Assembly (NCBI RefSeq): GCF_000337455.1
Contig: NZ_AOIU01000009.1
Coordinates: 75,111-139,110, forward strand
Origin: Halosimplex carlsbadense 2-9-1
Lineage (GTDB): Archaea; Halobacteriota; Halobacteria; Halobacteriales; Haloarculaceae
Length of the DNA stretch: 64,000 nt
Reading direction: 5' to 3'
Shown here piece by piece: positions 25,359 to 32,889 of the stretch. How positions within the stretch are numbered: the stretch's first letter is position 1; each line of letters starts with the position of its first letter. The notes under the pieces are model-generated. The model was not told where the DNA came from. It did no database searches and saw nothing but the letters and a program-made list of their open reading frames with translations. The position numbers and the translations under genes were made by a program.

Positions 25359-25488
25359 CCCACTTTTTGCTGAGGGGGGTTCCTCGCTCGCTCCGCTCGC
25401 TGCGGGACCCCTCTCAACAAAAACTTGGGGGAACAGCCGAACTCGCGCTCTGTGCGAGTTCGGTGAACCGCGCGCCTGCGGCGCGCGG
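25359..25488. repeat. Three-hairpin element, copy 1
   Basis: Three consecutive hairpins. (1) 25359-25429: a 20-odd-base imperfect stem with base CCCACTTTTTG against CAAAAACTTGGG and GAGGGG against CCCCTC. (2) 25437-25463: CGAACTCGC/GCGAGTTCG. Then the linker GTGAACCG. (3) 25468-25488: CCGCGCGCC/GGCGCGCGG. The same order, the TTTTT/AAAAAC stem base and the GTGAACCG linker recur at 26150-26281 with different stem sequences. The two copies lie in the same orientation on either side of the Usp gene. Confidence 0.7.
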
Positions 25489-25550
25489 ATGCGTACCCGT
25501 CGACCGCTGGATCGCCCGTCGATTACCTTCTCTCGCTTTCGCCCGACCAG

Positions 25551-26099
25551 TCACGCCGTCGGCGCCGGCTCCTCCGACTGTTCGCCGACGCGTTCGACCT
25601 TCGTGCCGCCGCAGTTGCGACACGAGGGGATCTCGAGGTCGTCGTCGGTGTAGTACTCCTCGCCGCAGCTCTGACAGCGGTGGCTCGGGATGTGCTGTTG
25701 CTCGCGGTCGCCGGTGACGACCACCGGCCGCTCGGCGTCGAGCGTCACCTCCTGGCTGACGCTGCCGAACAGCACAGACCCGAGCGGCGACCGCTTGCGC
25801 CCGCCGAGCAGGATCATGTCGGCGTCGTAGTCGGCGGCCGCCTCCAGGATGCCCGACGCCGGGTCGCCGTATCGCGTGACCGGTTCGACCGAGAGGCCGG
25901 CTTCCTCCAGTCGTTCGTACGCGTGCTCGCCGGCTCTGAGCTGCAGCGGCGACGCCTCCTCGGCCCGGTCGGCCTCGCGGAACACGTGCAGGAGCTTCAC
26001 GTCCACGTCCTCGTTCGCGTTCGGGAGCCCGATCGCCGTCTCTACCTGCGCCGTCGCTCGGGATTCGGCCATGTCGACCGGCAGCAGGACTGTGTACAT
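25551..26099 (-). CDS. Universal stress protein domain fused to a zinc ribbon
   Basis: A 182-residue protein. Residues 1-130 are a UspA domain: starting strand MYTVLLPVDMAE, and a nucleotide-loop-like GGRKRSPLGSVLFGSVSQEV that resembles the G-2x-G-9x-G-S/T ATP-binding signature. Residues about 140-165 hold four Cys (142, 145, 160, 163: CQSC and CRNC), a zinc ribbon. ATG 26099 is selected because it begins the Usp strand directly. The fusion couples a stress-type nucleotide sensor to a zinc module that could bind protein or nucleic acid. The gene is flanked by two copies of a three-hairpin element. Confidence 0.85.
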   Translation of the reverse strand: MYTVLLPVDMAESRATAQVETAIGLPNANEDVDVKLLHVFREADRAEEASPLQLRAGEHAYERLEEAGLSVEPVTRYGDPASGILEAAADYDADMILLGGRKRSPLGSVLFGSVSQEVTLDAERPVVVTGDREQQHIPSHRCQSCGEEYYTDDDLEIPSCRNCGGTKVERVGEQSEEPAPTA

Positions 26100-26149
26100 G
26101 GGTGTGACACCAATGTTAACATACAGCAAGTAGCGTGAAAACTGTTGCG

Positions 26150-26281
26150 CACCATCTTTTTCCGCCGGGGGTTTCCTCGGTCGCCTGCGGCGACCTGCGG
26201 GAACCCCCGGACGCAAAAACATGGGTGAAAAAGCGGGACCTCACTGCGTTCGGTCCCGTGAACCGGCGCCTTCGGCGCCGG
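26150..26281. repeat. Three-hairpin element, copy 2
   Basis: Same architecture as 25359-25488. (1) 26150-26227: stem base CATCTTTTT against AAAAACATGG, GGGGGTTTC against GGGAACCCCC, with an inner GGTCGC/GCGACC hairpin. (2) 26234-26258: CGGGACC/GGTCCCG. Linker GTGAACCG. (3) 26263-26281: CCGGCGCC/GGCGCCGG. It lies just upstream of the minus-strand Usp gene start, so it may also affect that gene's promoter region. Confidence 0.7.
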
Positions 26282-26317
26282 ATGCTCAGTGAAGATGACG
26301 GATGTACAATCCACCGT

Positions 26318-26746
26318 GGCGCGCGCTGTCGCGGCTCTCGTGTTCCTCGTGAGTGAAGCGAACGAGGGTCAGCGAGAGCTTCGCTCTCGCCAGACGCGAC
26401 AGCATCGTGCGAGGTCTGCGGGCGACCCGAGCGTCGCCCGCATAGCCCGAGGGACCTCCGGTCCCTCGCTGTCTTCGTGAAGGTGTGACCGAAGGCTTGT
26501 CAGAGCGTGCTCTGACAGTGGATGACTGAGCGACCACAACGAGCGAAGAAATCGGTTGGGGAGGCTTGTGGCCGTCTGCGGTCGCTGTGTGGGGCGGGTA
26601 CGGTTCCTGGTGGACTGAAAGGGCGAGGCGTGCTCGCGTGCAGTTCAGTCGCCTGAGCGACCCCTATCCGCGTGAGCGGTGCGGAGAGCGCGGATATGTC
26701 GCTCAGCGACCGCGAGCGCGGCGAGGGCTTTCATCGCCTGCTGTCC
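26318..26746. repeat. Multi-hairpin dispersed element, copy B
   Basis: About 430 bases, homologous to copy A at 20815. Stems include 26498-26517 (TGTCAGAGC/GCTCTGACA), GACTGAA/TTCAGTC around 26614-26650, and a long imperfect stem of about 20 bp between CCTGAGCGACCCCTATCCGC (near 26652) and GCGGATATGTCGCTCAGC (near 26691). The left end TGGCGCGCGCTGTCG and the right end CGAGGGCTTTCATCGCCTGCTGTC match copy A. No protein or transposase is encoded. It lies upstream of, and in the same orientation as, the next gene. Confidence 0.75.
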
Positions 26747-26820
26747 CCGGTGAGTGCAGTCGCTGCCGTTCGACTTCATTCCGAGACTCATCACCCCGAA
26801 ACTACCGATACACTCACACA

Positions 26821-26849
26821 CGAACCGAATGCATCGTCCGTTTCGGTCG
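26821..26849. promoter_or_regulatory. Inverted repeat before the alanine dehydrogenase-like gene
   Basis: CGAACCGAA (26821-26829) and TTTCGGTCG (26841-26849) are near-complementary arms separated by 11 bases. They end just before a weak TATA-like TCTAAG (26852-26857), 26-31 bases from ATG 26883. This is a candidate operator. Confidence 0.4.
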
Positions 26850-26882
26850 AACCTCTAAGTGTGCGGCCGGGGTATATCGGGT

Positions 26883-27872
26883 ATGCAGACGCTACTGTTG
26901 GACCCCGACGCCGTCGAGGAAGCCGCGGAGATGTCGGCGGTGGTGTCGGCGGTCGAAGACGCCTTCGTCGCCGACGCTCGCGGCGACGCGCAGATGCCCG
27001 CCAAGTCCTACATCGACTTGCCGCAGTACAACGGCGACTTCCGGTCGATGCCCGCCTATCTCGACGCCGGCGAGTGGGACGCGGCGGCGGTCAAGTGGGT
27101 CAACGTCCACCCGGACAACCCCGAGGACCACGACCTGCCGACGGTGATGGGCACCGTCGTCTACTCCGACCCCGAGACGGCCTTCCCGCTGGCGCTGCTC
27201 GACGGGACGACGATCACCCGCAAACGCACCGGCGCCGCCGCGGCCGTCGCGACCAACCACCTCGCCGTCGAGCACGCCCGAACGATGGGGGTCGTCGGCG
27301 CCGGCGTCCAGTCGTACGCGCAACTCGAAGCGATCGCGACCGTCCGTCCCATCGAGGCGGTCGTCGTCGCCGACAACGACGAGGAGCGGGTCGCCGAGTT
27401 CGTCGAGGCGTTCGACGACCGCTTCGACGTGCGCGGCGGAACCATCGCAGAGGCTGCCCAGTGTGACGTCCTCTCGACGGTGACGCCGGTCGAGGAGCCG
27501 ATCGTCCACGAAGTCGGCGACCACACCCATATCAACGCCATCGGCGCCGACGCCGCCGGCAAACACGAGATTGCCGACGAGGTCCTCCTCGACGCCACGC
27601 TCGTCATCGACGACTACGAGCAGTGTACCCACTCCGGCGAGATCAACGTCCCCTGGAGCGAGGGGGTCCTCTCCGACGACGACATCCACGGCGAACTCGG
27701 CGAAGTGATCGTCGGGGAGAAACCCGGGCGGACGCCCGAGACCGGCGTGACGGTGTTCGACTCGACCGGCCTGGCCGTCCAGGACGTGGCCGCCAGCCAC
27801 GTCGTCTACGAGTACGCGACCGAGCACGGAGTGGGCGACCCCGTCTCACTGGTCGACACCGACGTGCTCTGA
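26883..27872 (+). CDS. Ornithine cyclodeaminase/alanine dehydrogenase family protein
   Basis: A 329-residue member of the OCD/mu-crystallin family. The N-terminal substrate domain has PAKSYIDLPQYNGDFRSMPAYL and AAVKWVNVHPDN (family Lys). The NAD-binding Rossmann fold begins at MGVVGAGVQSYAQLEAI. The late segment HINAIGADAAGKHEI and the C-terminal FDSTGLAVQDVAASHVVYEYA are typical. Archaeal members include alanine dehydrogenase, which interconverts alanine and pyruvate, and ornithine cyclodeaminase; I favour the former by resemblance only. Single gene, preceded by repeat copy B and an inverted repeat. Confidence 0.88.
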   Translation: MQTLLLDPDAVEEAAEMSAVVSAVEDAFVADARGDAQMPAKSYIDLPQYNGDFRSMPAYLDAGEWDAAAVKWVNVHPDNPEDHDLPTVMGTVVYSDPETAFPLALLDGTTITRKRTGAAAAVATNHLAVEHARTMGVVGAGVQSYAQLEAIATVRPIEAVVVADNDEERVAEFVEAFDDRFDVRGGTIAEAAQCDVLSTVTPVEEPIVHEVGDHTHINAIGADAAGKHEIADEVLLDATLVIDDYEQCTHSGEINVPWSEGVLSDDDIHGELGEVIVGEKPGRTPETGVTVFDSTGLAVQDVAASHVVYEYATEHGVGDPVSLVDTDVL

Positions 27873-27906
27873 GCGGACGGCCCGTCGTTCGCACTGGCGG
27901 ACCGGT

Positions 27907-28497
27907 TCAGCGCAGTCCGTCGAGGTCTCCCGGCGTGTCCACGTCGACTCGGACGCCCGGATCACCCGTCTCGACGACCGCGGCGTCGTCGGCGTTCTCG
28001 AAGACGGCGCGGCCGCCGGTGTCGCCTTCGACCGCCGCGAGCGCGTCGAAGTGCCGACCGTCGAAGAGGACGGGATTGCCGCGCCGGCCCTCGCATCCCG
28101 CCGCGAGCGCGGATCCGCGGCCGTCTCGGTAGGCTCCGACGAGCCGGTCCACGCTCTCGGGAGCGACCCGGGGCATGTCCCCGAGCGCGAAGACGACCGC
28201 GTCGGCCCGCTCGCGCGCCCACGCGACGCCGCGGCGGACCGAGGTCGCCTGGCCAGCGGTCGTGTCGGGGTTCTCGACGACCGCGATGTCGAGCCCGGCG
28301 AGCGCGTCGCCGACAGTCGGCGATTCTGGGTCGATGACAGCCGCGACCGGGCCGATCTCGGCGTCGGTAAGCGTTCGCGCCGCCCGTCGGACCAGCGGCT
28401 CGCCGTCGAGCGTGGCCAGCAGTTTGTTCCGCTCGCCGAAGCGGTCGCTGTCGCCCGCGGCCAGTAGCACGCCCGCGACGGTCGAGTCGGCGGTCAC
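27907..28497 (-). CDS. MobA-like nucleotidyltransferase family protein
   Basis: A 196-residue NTP transferase. The N-terminal signature VAGVLLAAGDSDRFGERNKLLATLDGEPL has the Gly-rich nucleotide loop and the Lys/Leu pair of MobA/MocA enzymes. The metal-binding Asp is in VVFALGDMPRV, and the C-terminus has RVDVDTPGDLDGL. MocA-type enzymes transfer CMP or GMP to molybdopterin; others act on sugar or cofactor phosphates. No molybdenum genes surround it, so the substrate is open. I use the GTG at 28497; a TTG at 28524 is an alternative start. Confidence 0.82.
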   Translation of the reverse strand: MTADSTVAGVLLAAGDSDRFGERNKLLATLDGEPLVRRAARTLTDAEIGPVAAVIDPESPTVGDALAGLDIAVVENPDTTAGQATSVRRGVAWARERADAVVFALGDMPRVAPESVDRLVGAYRDGRGSALAAGCEGRRGNPVLFDGRHFDALAAVEGDTGGRAVFENADDAAVVETGDPGVRVDVDTPGDLDGLR

Positions 28498-28609
28498 GCC
28501 GCCGTCTACGGTGGGGTTCGGCAAGTCTCTACCGCAGCGGAGGCGACGATACGCGCTCCGCCCGACTCCGAGCCAGTCGGTGCTAGACGTGTCGAGGTCC
28601 CCGTCCGGT

Positions 28610-29557
28610 TCAGTCCGTCCCGGTCAGGTCGGCGGCCATGACGAAGTCGGGGTTCTCCGAGACGGCGATACCGGCGTAGGCGGCGTCGGAGACGTGGCGC
28701 GGCGTCTCGGGGATCAGGACTCGCGTTCGGTCGGCGCCCAGATCGGCCGCGTCGCGGGCGAGGGCCGCAAAGAGCGTCTGGGCGGCGTGGACGTCGTCCC
28801 AGGCGCCGACGCCGTACTCGACCCACCGCTCGCTCGCTCCGTCCCCGTCGTCGCCCCCGCTCTCGCGTTCGTACTCCCGGGTCCGGACGGCGGCGCCGTG
28901 CGTGCCGTCGTTCCCCTGCACCGCGAACGCCCGTCGCTCGTCGGCGGCGGTGCGGAACCGCTCGCGGGTCGCTTCCGAGAGCGCCCACGATTCGGCGGGG
29001 TCGAGCGTCAGGCCGACGAGTTCTTCGGCCGCGTCGCTGCGCTGCCAGTAGCTCCAGGCCGCGTCCGGGTCGGAGATCGCCTCCAGCCCGCCCGCGCCGT
29101 TGGCGTCCGCACGGGCGTCCGCGTCCGGGTCGGGGTGGGCCCACCGGAACTCCGCGGCGGGGTCGTACCCCACCCCGCGGGCGGCGCCGAGCCCCGGCGC
29201 GTTCCACGAGAAGACCATGTTGCGACAGACCGTCGCGCCGCGGTCGCGCGCCCACGCGAAGCAGGCGTCGTTCATCGCCTCGGCGACCCCCTTCGCCCGG
29301 GCGTCGTCGGCCACGCGCATCCCCTGAGCCCACGTCTCGTGGGCCGACAACGCGACGACCTGACAGACACCGATAGCGCGGCCGTCCTCGGCCTCGGCGA
29401 CGACCGTGTGCTGGTCCGGGCCGTCGGTCTCGACCCACTCCGGGAACACCTCGGGGATGTAGTCGCCGCGGTCGAAGCGGTCGCTCCACGTGTCGCTGGT
29501 AAAGGCGACGACGTCCTCGTGGTCCTCGGCACGAGCCTGTCGGACCTCCATCGTCAT
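28610..29557 (-). CDS. GNAT family N-acetyltransferase-like protein
   Basis: A 315-residue protein with an N-terminal GNAT domain: VRQARAEDHEDVVAFTSDTW, VVAEAEDGRAIGVCQVV, and GMRVADDARAKGVAEAMN. The last matches the acetyl-CoA pyrophosphate loop (V-x-x-x-x-R/Q-x-x-G-x-A), with Ala-Lys-Gly replacing the usual Arg-Gly. The second half (about 160-310) is poorly conserved and resembles a degenerate second GNAT domain. Target unknown. It lies 13 bases after gatD on the same strand, so probably shares its transcript. It may modify a tRNA-related or small-molecule substrate, but the sequence does not say. Confidence 0.8.
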   Translation of the reverse strand: MTMEVRQARAEDHEDVVAFTSDTWSDRFDRGDYIPEVFPEWVETDGPDQHTVVAEAEDGRAIGVCQVVALSAHETWAQGMRVADDARAKGVAEAMNDACFAWARDRGATVCRNMVFSWNAPGLGAARGVGYDPAAEFRWAHPDPDADARADANGAGGLEAISDPDAAWSYWQRSDAAEELVGLTLDPAESWALSEATRERFRTAADERRAFAVQGNDGTHGAAVRTREYERESGGDDGDGASERWVEYGVGAWDDVHAAQTLFAALARDAADLGADRTRVLIPETPRHVSDAAYAGIAVSENPDFVMAADLTGTD

Positions 29558-29570
29558 CGAGTCGTCCCCG

Positions 29571-30824
29571 TCAGATCCACGGGACCGACCGCTCCTGGAT
29601 CTCGCCGGCCAGCGACGTTGACATGGCCTCCTCGACGCTCTCGACGTTCGCCAGCGCCCACATCAGCTTGACCTTCGCCGTGCCCGGCAGCGTGTCCTCG
29701 CCCTCGACGATGCCCGCCTCCAGCAGGTCCCGACCGGTGTCGTACACCCGGTCGCACACCCGGCCTTCGAGACACTGGCTCGTCATCACGACCGTCGTCC
29801 CGTCGTCGACCAACTGCTCGATGCGGGGGATCCAGTCGGTGTGGACGTGGCCCAGCCCCGTGCCCTCCAGTACGACGCCCGATTTACCTTCGAGGGCGTC
29901 GAGGAATGCGGGGTCGGTGCTGGGGGTGAACTTCAGCAGGTCCACGTCGGTTTCGAGGTCGGGGTCGATGTCCAGGTCGACCGCGTCGCGCTCGCGGTAC
30001 TCGCGGCGGAACGAGACCGCCGTCTCCCCGTCGATATCGTAGTCGACGACCCCGAGCGGCTCCGCGCCGACGGTCTCGAAGGCGTCCCGGCGGGAGGTGT
30101 GGTTCTTCCGGGCGCGCACCCCGCGGTGGAGCGCACAGCGGTCGTCGGACTCGTTTTCGTGCATGCAGATCAGCACCTCGGCACAGTCGGATTTGGCCGC
30201 CTCGACGGCTGAGACGGCGTTCATGACGTTGTCCGAGGACGGCCGGTCCGCCGAGCGCTGGCTCCCGGTGAAGACGATGGGAACGGGCGTATCGAGCATG
30301 AAGGCCATCGCCGCGGCGGTGAACTGCATCGTGTCGGTGCCGTGCATGACGACGACGCCGTCGGCACCGGCCTCGATCTCCTCGTAGACCGCCTCGGCGA
30401 GGTCCCCCCACACCTCGGGCGTCATGTTCTCCGAGAGGATGTTCGCGACGACGCGCCCGCGGTAGTTGGCGCGACCGGCCAGGTCCGGGACCGCCCGCAG
30501 CACGTCCTCGGCGTCGAACTGCGCGGTGACGGCGCCCGTCCGGTAGTCGACGGTCGAGGCGATGGTCCCGCCGGTCGAGATGAGCGACACCGTCGGCAGG
30601 TCGTCGTCGAACTCGATGGTCGACCCATCGCTGTCGGCCTGGGCCGACTCCACGTCGTAGACGTCCGATTCGAGCACTTCCACGTCGGCCTCGCTCCGCT
30701 CGACGCCGACGTTGTACCCTCCGTCCAGTTTGACGACCAGGTGTTCGCCCGTCGTCGAGGGCAGGAGCACGCCCTCGTATGTCTCGTCCGCGCGGTCCAC
30801 GCGGACGCGGTCTCCGGCGTTCAT
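29571..30824 (-). CDS. gatD: Glutamyl-tRNA(Gln) amidotransferase subunit D
   Basis: A 417-residue archaeal GatD, the asparaginase-like subunit of GatDE, which frees ammonia from glutamine so that Glu-tRNA(Gln) becomes Gln-tRNA(Gln). An N-terminal SH3-like domain (residues 1-55, GDRVRVDRADETYEGVLLPS) precedes the type I asparaginase domain with the catalytic Thr in STGGTIAS and a second Thr-Asp in MHGTDTMQ. The length is normal. Its partner gatE is not in the window, which is common in haloarchaea. It is divergent from the HerA-like gene and followed closely by a GNAT gene. Confidence 0.95.
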   Translation of the reverse strand: MNAGDRVRVDRADETYEGVLLPSTTGEHLVVKLDGGYNVGVERSEADVEVLESDVYDVESAQADSDGSTIEFDDDLPTVSLISTGGTIASTVDYRTGAVTAQFDAEDVLRAVPDLAGRANYRGRVVANILSENMTPEVWGDLAEAVYEEIEAGADGVVVMHGTDTMQFTAAAMAFMLDTPVPIVFTGSQRSADRPSSDNVMNAVSAVEAAKSDCAEVLICMHENESDDRCALHRGVRARKNHTSRRDAFETVGAEPLGVVDYDIDGETAVSFRREYRERDAVDLDIDPDLETDVDLLKFTPSTDPAFLDALEGKSGVVLEGTGLGHVHTDWIPRIEQLVDDGTTVVMTSQCLEGRVCDRVYDTGRDLLEAGIVEGEDTLPGTAKVKLMWALANVESVEEAMSTSLAGEIQERSVPWI

Positions 30825-30992
30825 GGGAGTCGGTTCCGCCGCGGCGGACTTGAATCCACTCGTTCGACCGGACGGCTCGTCGCCGCGCCCCTCGCGGTGG
30901 CGTCCCCGCAAGCGCACGACATCGGGCGGAGGCCCGGCCGGGAACAAGCTGGTGGCGCAACACCCATGGCCCCGCAGTACGAGGTGGCGGGT

Positions 30993-32858
30993 ATGTCCGA
31001 TCTCGGGGATTTCACTGATTTCGACGGGAGCGACGACGGCGAGGGCGACGACGCGGCCGACGCGACGGCCGCGGAGGTCGACGCTGGCGCCGACGGCGAC
31101 GGCTCGGCGTCCGACTCGACGGCGGTCGACACGTTCGACGCGGACGAGGCCGACGACGACTTCGAGGCGATGGACGTGACGCCCGCCGGGGAGGACCGGG
31201 GCGTCGGCGTCGTCTCGGCGACGGAGGGGCTCCGGATCAGCGAAGACGGCGAGGAGACGGAACTCCGGGCGTACGTCACCGTCGAGAACCGCTCGGACGT
31301 GCGCATCGGCAAGTACCTGCTCGTCCCCTATCAGGACGAGGAACGGCTGTTCTGTCGGATCACCGCCCTGGAGTACGCACAGGAGTTCCGCGCCGACGAC
31401 GCCACCGAGATCCACGCCCGCCGCGCGATGCGCCGGGGCGACATCGACGAACAGGACTTCAAGTTCGTCGCGACGCTCGACCCCGTCGCGGTCCTCTATT
31501 CGGAGGGCGACGACCTCAAGCGGCGGATGACCGACCGCGTGCCGAAACCCGAGACGGTCGTCCGCGAGGCGACCGACAAGTCCGAGATCAAGACCGGCCT
31601 CAAGATCCCCGAGGACGGCGTCTTCCTCGGCCACCTCTCCGTCGGCGGCGAAAAGGTCGAGACCGCCGCCGAGCCGCCCCACATCGACTACCGGCTGAAA
31701 GACGACTACGAGGACGGCGACCCGCTCGTCTTTCGCCACACGCTCGTCGCCGGTGGGACGGGGTCGGGCAAGACCCACAGCGCCAAGAACGTCCTCCGGC
31801 AGTACCTCGCCGACGACCGGACCTACCCCGTCGAGGACGGCTCGCGGGACGTGTCACCCGGACTCGTCATGTTCGACCCCCAGGACGAGTACGCCCAGAT
31901 GCACGACGACAACCCCGACCTCGACGACGCGTTCGCCCGCCGCCTGGAGCGGGAGGGCATCGCCTACGGGGGCGTCGACGACACCATCGCCTTCGTCCCG
32001 AAGGTCCAGGGGGCCACCTACGCCACCGGCGACCACCGCGCCGAGCAGGTCGAGTTCACCATCCCGTTCTCGATGGTCCAGGACAACCCCTGGCTCATCG
32101 CCGGCGCCAACCTCAACGGGAACCAGTACAACGCCCTCCAGCTCCTCCTCAACCGCTTCTCCCGCGATTACGGGGCCGACGGCACCTACCAGCAGTTCAA
32201 GACGTTCCTCGACGACCCGGCGCTGCGCGAGGAGCTCGACGAGACGGGCCGCGTCCACGAAGCCACCTTCAACGCGGTCAAGCGGCGCGCGCTGGGGTTC
32301 GACGGCATCTTCGACCAGGACGCCCGCCCGATCACCGAGCGCGTCCACGAGTTCGTCCGCGCGAGCGGGGTCTCCGTCGTCCCGACCTACCACATCAACA
32401 ACTCCCGGACTACTGTTACTGTGGTCCTCGCCCTCGCCGCGCTGATCGTCGACCAGAAGCTCTCGAACGACCCCGAGCACGAGCGCATCAAGAACACGCC
32501 GCTCGTCCTCGGGCTCGACGAGGCCCACAACTTCCTCTCCGAAGTGGACAGCGTCCAGGGCGAGCAGATCATCGGCAAGTTCACGGAGGCAGCGAAACAG
32601 GGCCGCAAGGAGCGCCTCGGCCTCTTTCTCATCACCCAGGACCCACAGGACATCGCCGATCCCGTCTTCAAGCAGATCAACTCGACGGTCGTCCTCAATC
32701 TCGGTGACGACGACGCCATCTCCGCCGTCAACATCCCCGCGAATCTGGAGCAGAAGGTCCCCTACATGGAGAAGGGCCAGAAGGTCGTCTACTCGCCGGA
32801 CAACTCCGAGCCGGTCGAGTTGATCGGCCTCTCGAAGTGCCTGACGAACCACGAGTGA
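30993..32858 (+). CDS. HerA-like ATPase (HAS-barrel plus FtsK/HerA motor)
   Basis: A 621-residue protein. An acidic disordered N-terminus (1-60) is followed by a beta-barrel like the HAS domain of HerA (about 64-180, YVTVENRSDVRIGKYLLVPY), then a RecA-type motor with Walker A GGTGSGKT at 254-261 and Walker B in LVLGLDEAHNFL. Late conserved segments are GRKERLGLFLITQDPQDI and STVVLNLGDDDAISAV. HerA proteins pump DNA in end resection with NurA and Mre11-Rad50. Here the gene converges with a nuclease-ATPase pair of Mre11/SbcCD type, which fits that role, but no NurA is nearby. ATG 30966 is an alternative start. Confidence 0.85.
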   Translation: MSDLGDFTDFDGSDDGEGDDAADATAAEVDAGADGDGSASDSTAVDTFDADEADDDFEAMDVTPAGEDRGVGVVSATEGLRISEDGEETELRAYVTVENRSDVRIGKYLLVPYQDEERLFCRITALEYAQEFRADDATEIHARRAMRRGDIDEQDFKFVATLDPVAVLYSEGDDLKRRMTDRVPKPETVVREATDKSEIKTGLKIPEDGVFLGHLSVGGEKVETAAEPPHIDYRLKDDYEDGDPLVFRHTLVAGGTGSGKTHSAKNVLRQYLADDRTYPVEDGSRDVSPGLVMFDPQDEYAQMHDDNPDLDDAFARRLEREGIAYGGVDDTIAFVPKVQGATYATGDHRAEQVEFTIPFSMVQDNPWLIAGANLNGNQYNALQLLLNRFSRDYGADGTYQQFKTFLDDPALREELDETGRVHEATFNAVKRRALGFDGIFDQDARPITERVHEFVRASGVSVVPTYHINNSRTTVTVVLALAALIVDQKLSNDPEHERIKNTPLVLGLDEAHNFLSEVDSVQGEQIIGKFTEAAKQGRKERLGLFLITQDPQDIADPVFKQINSTVVLNLGDDDAISAVNIPANLEQKVPYMEKGQKVVYSPDNSEPVELIGLSKCLTNHE

Positions 32859-32889
32859 GCGGCAGACTGCGCCTGCGCTCACCCCCCCG

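Noticed and set aside
26318..26746. Insertion sequence with transposase
   Set aside because: No reading frame resembling a transposase, and no clear terminal inverted repeats or target duplication were seen by eye.
30342..30965. N-terminal extension of the HerA-like protein over gatD
   Set aside because: It would run antisense through gatD and its promoter. The protein similarity begins with the acidic region after 30993.
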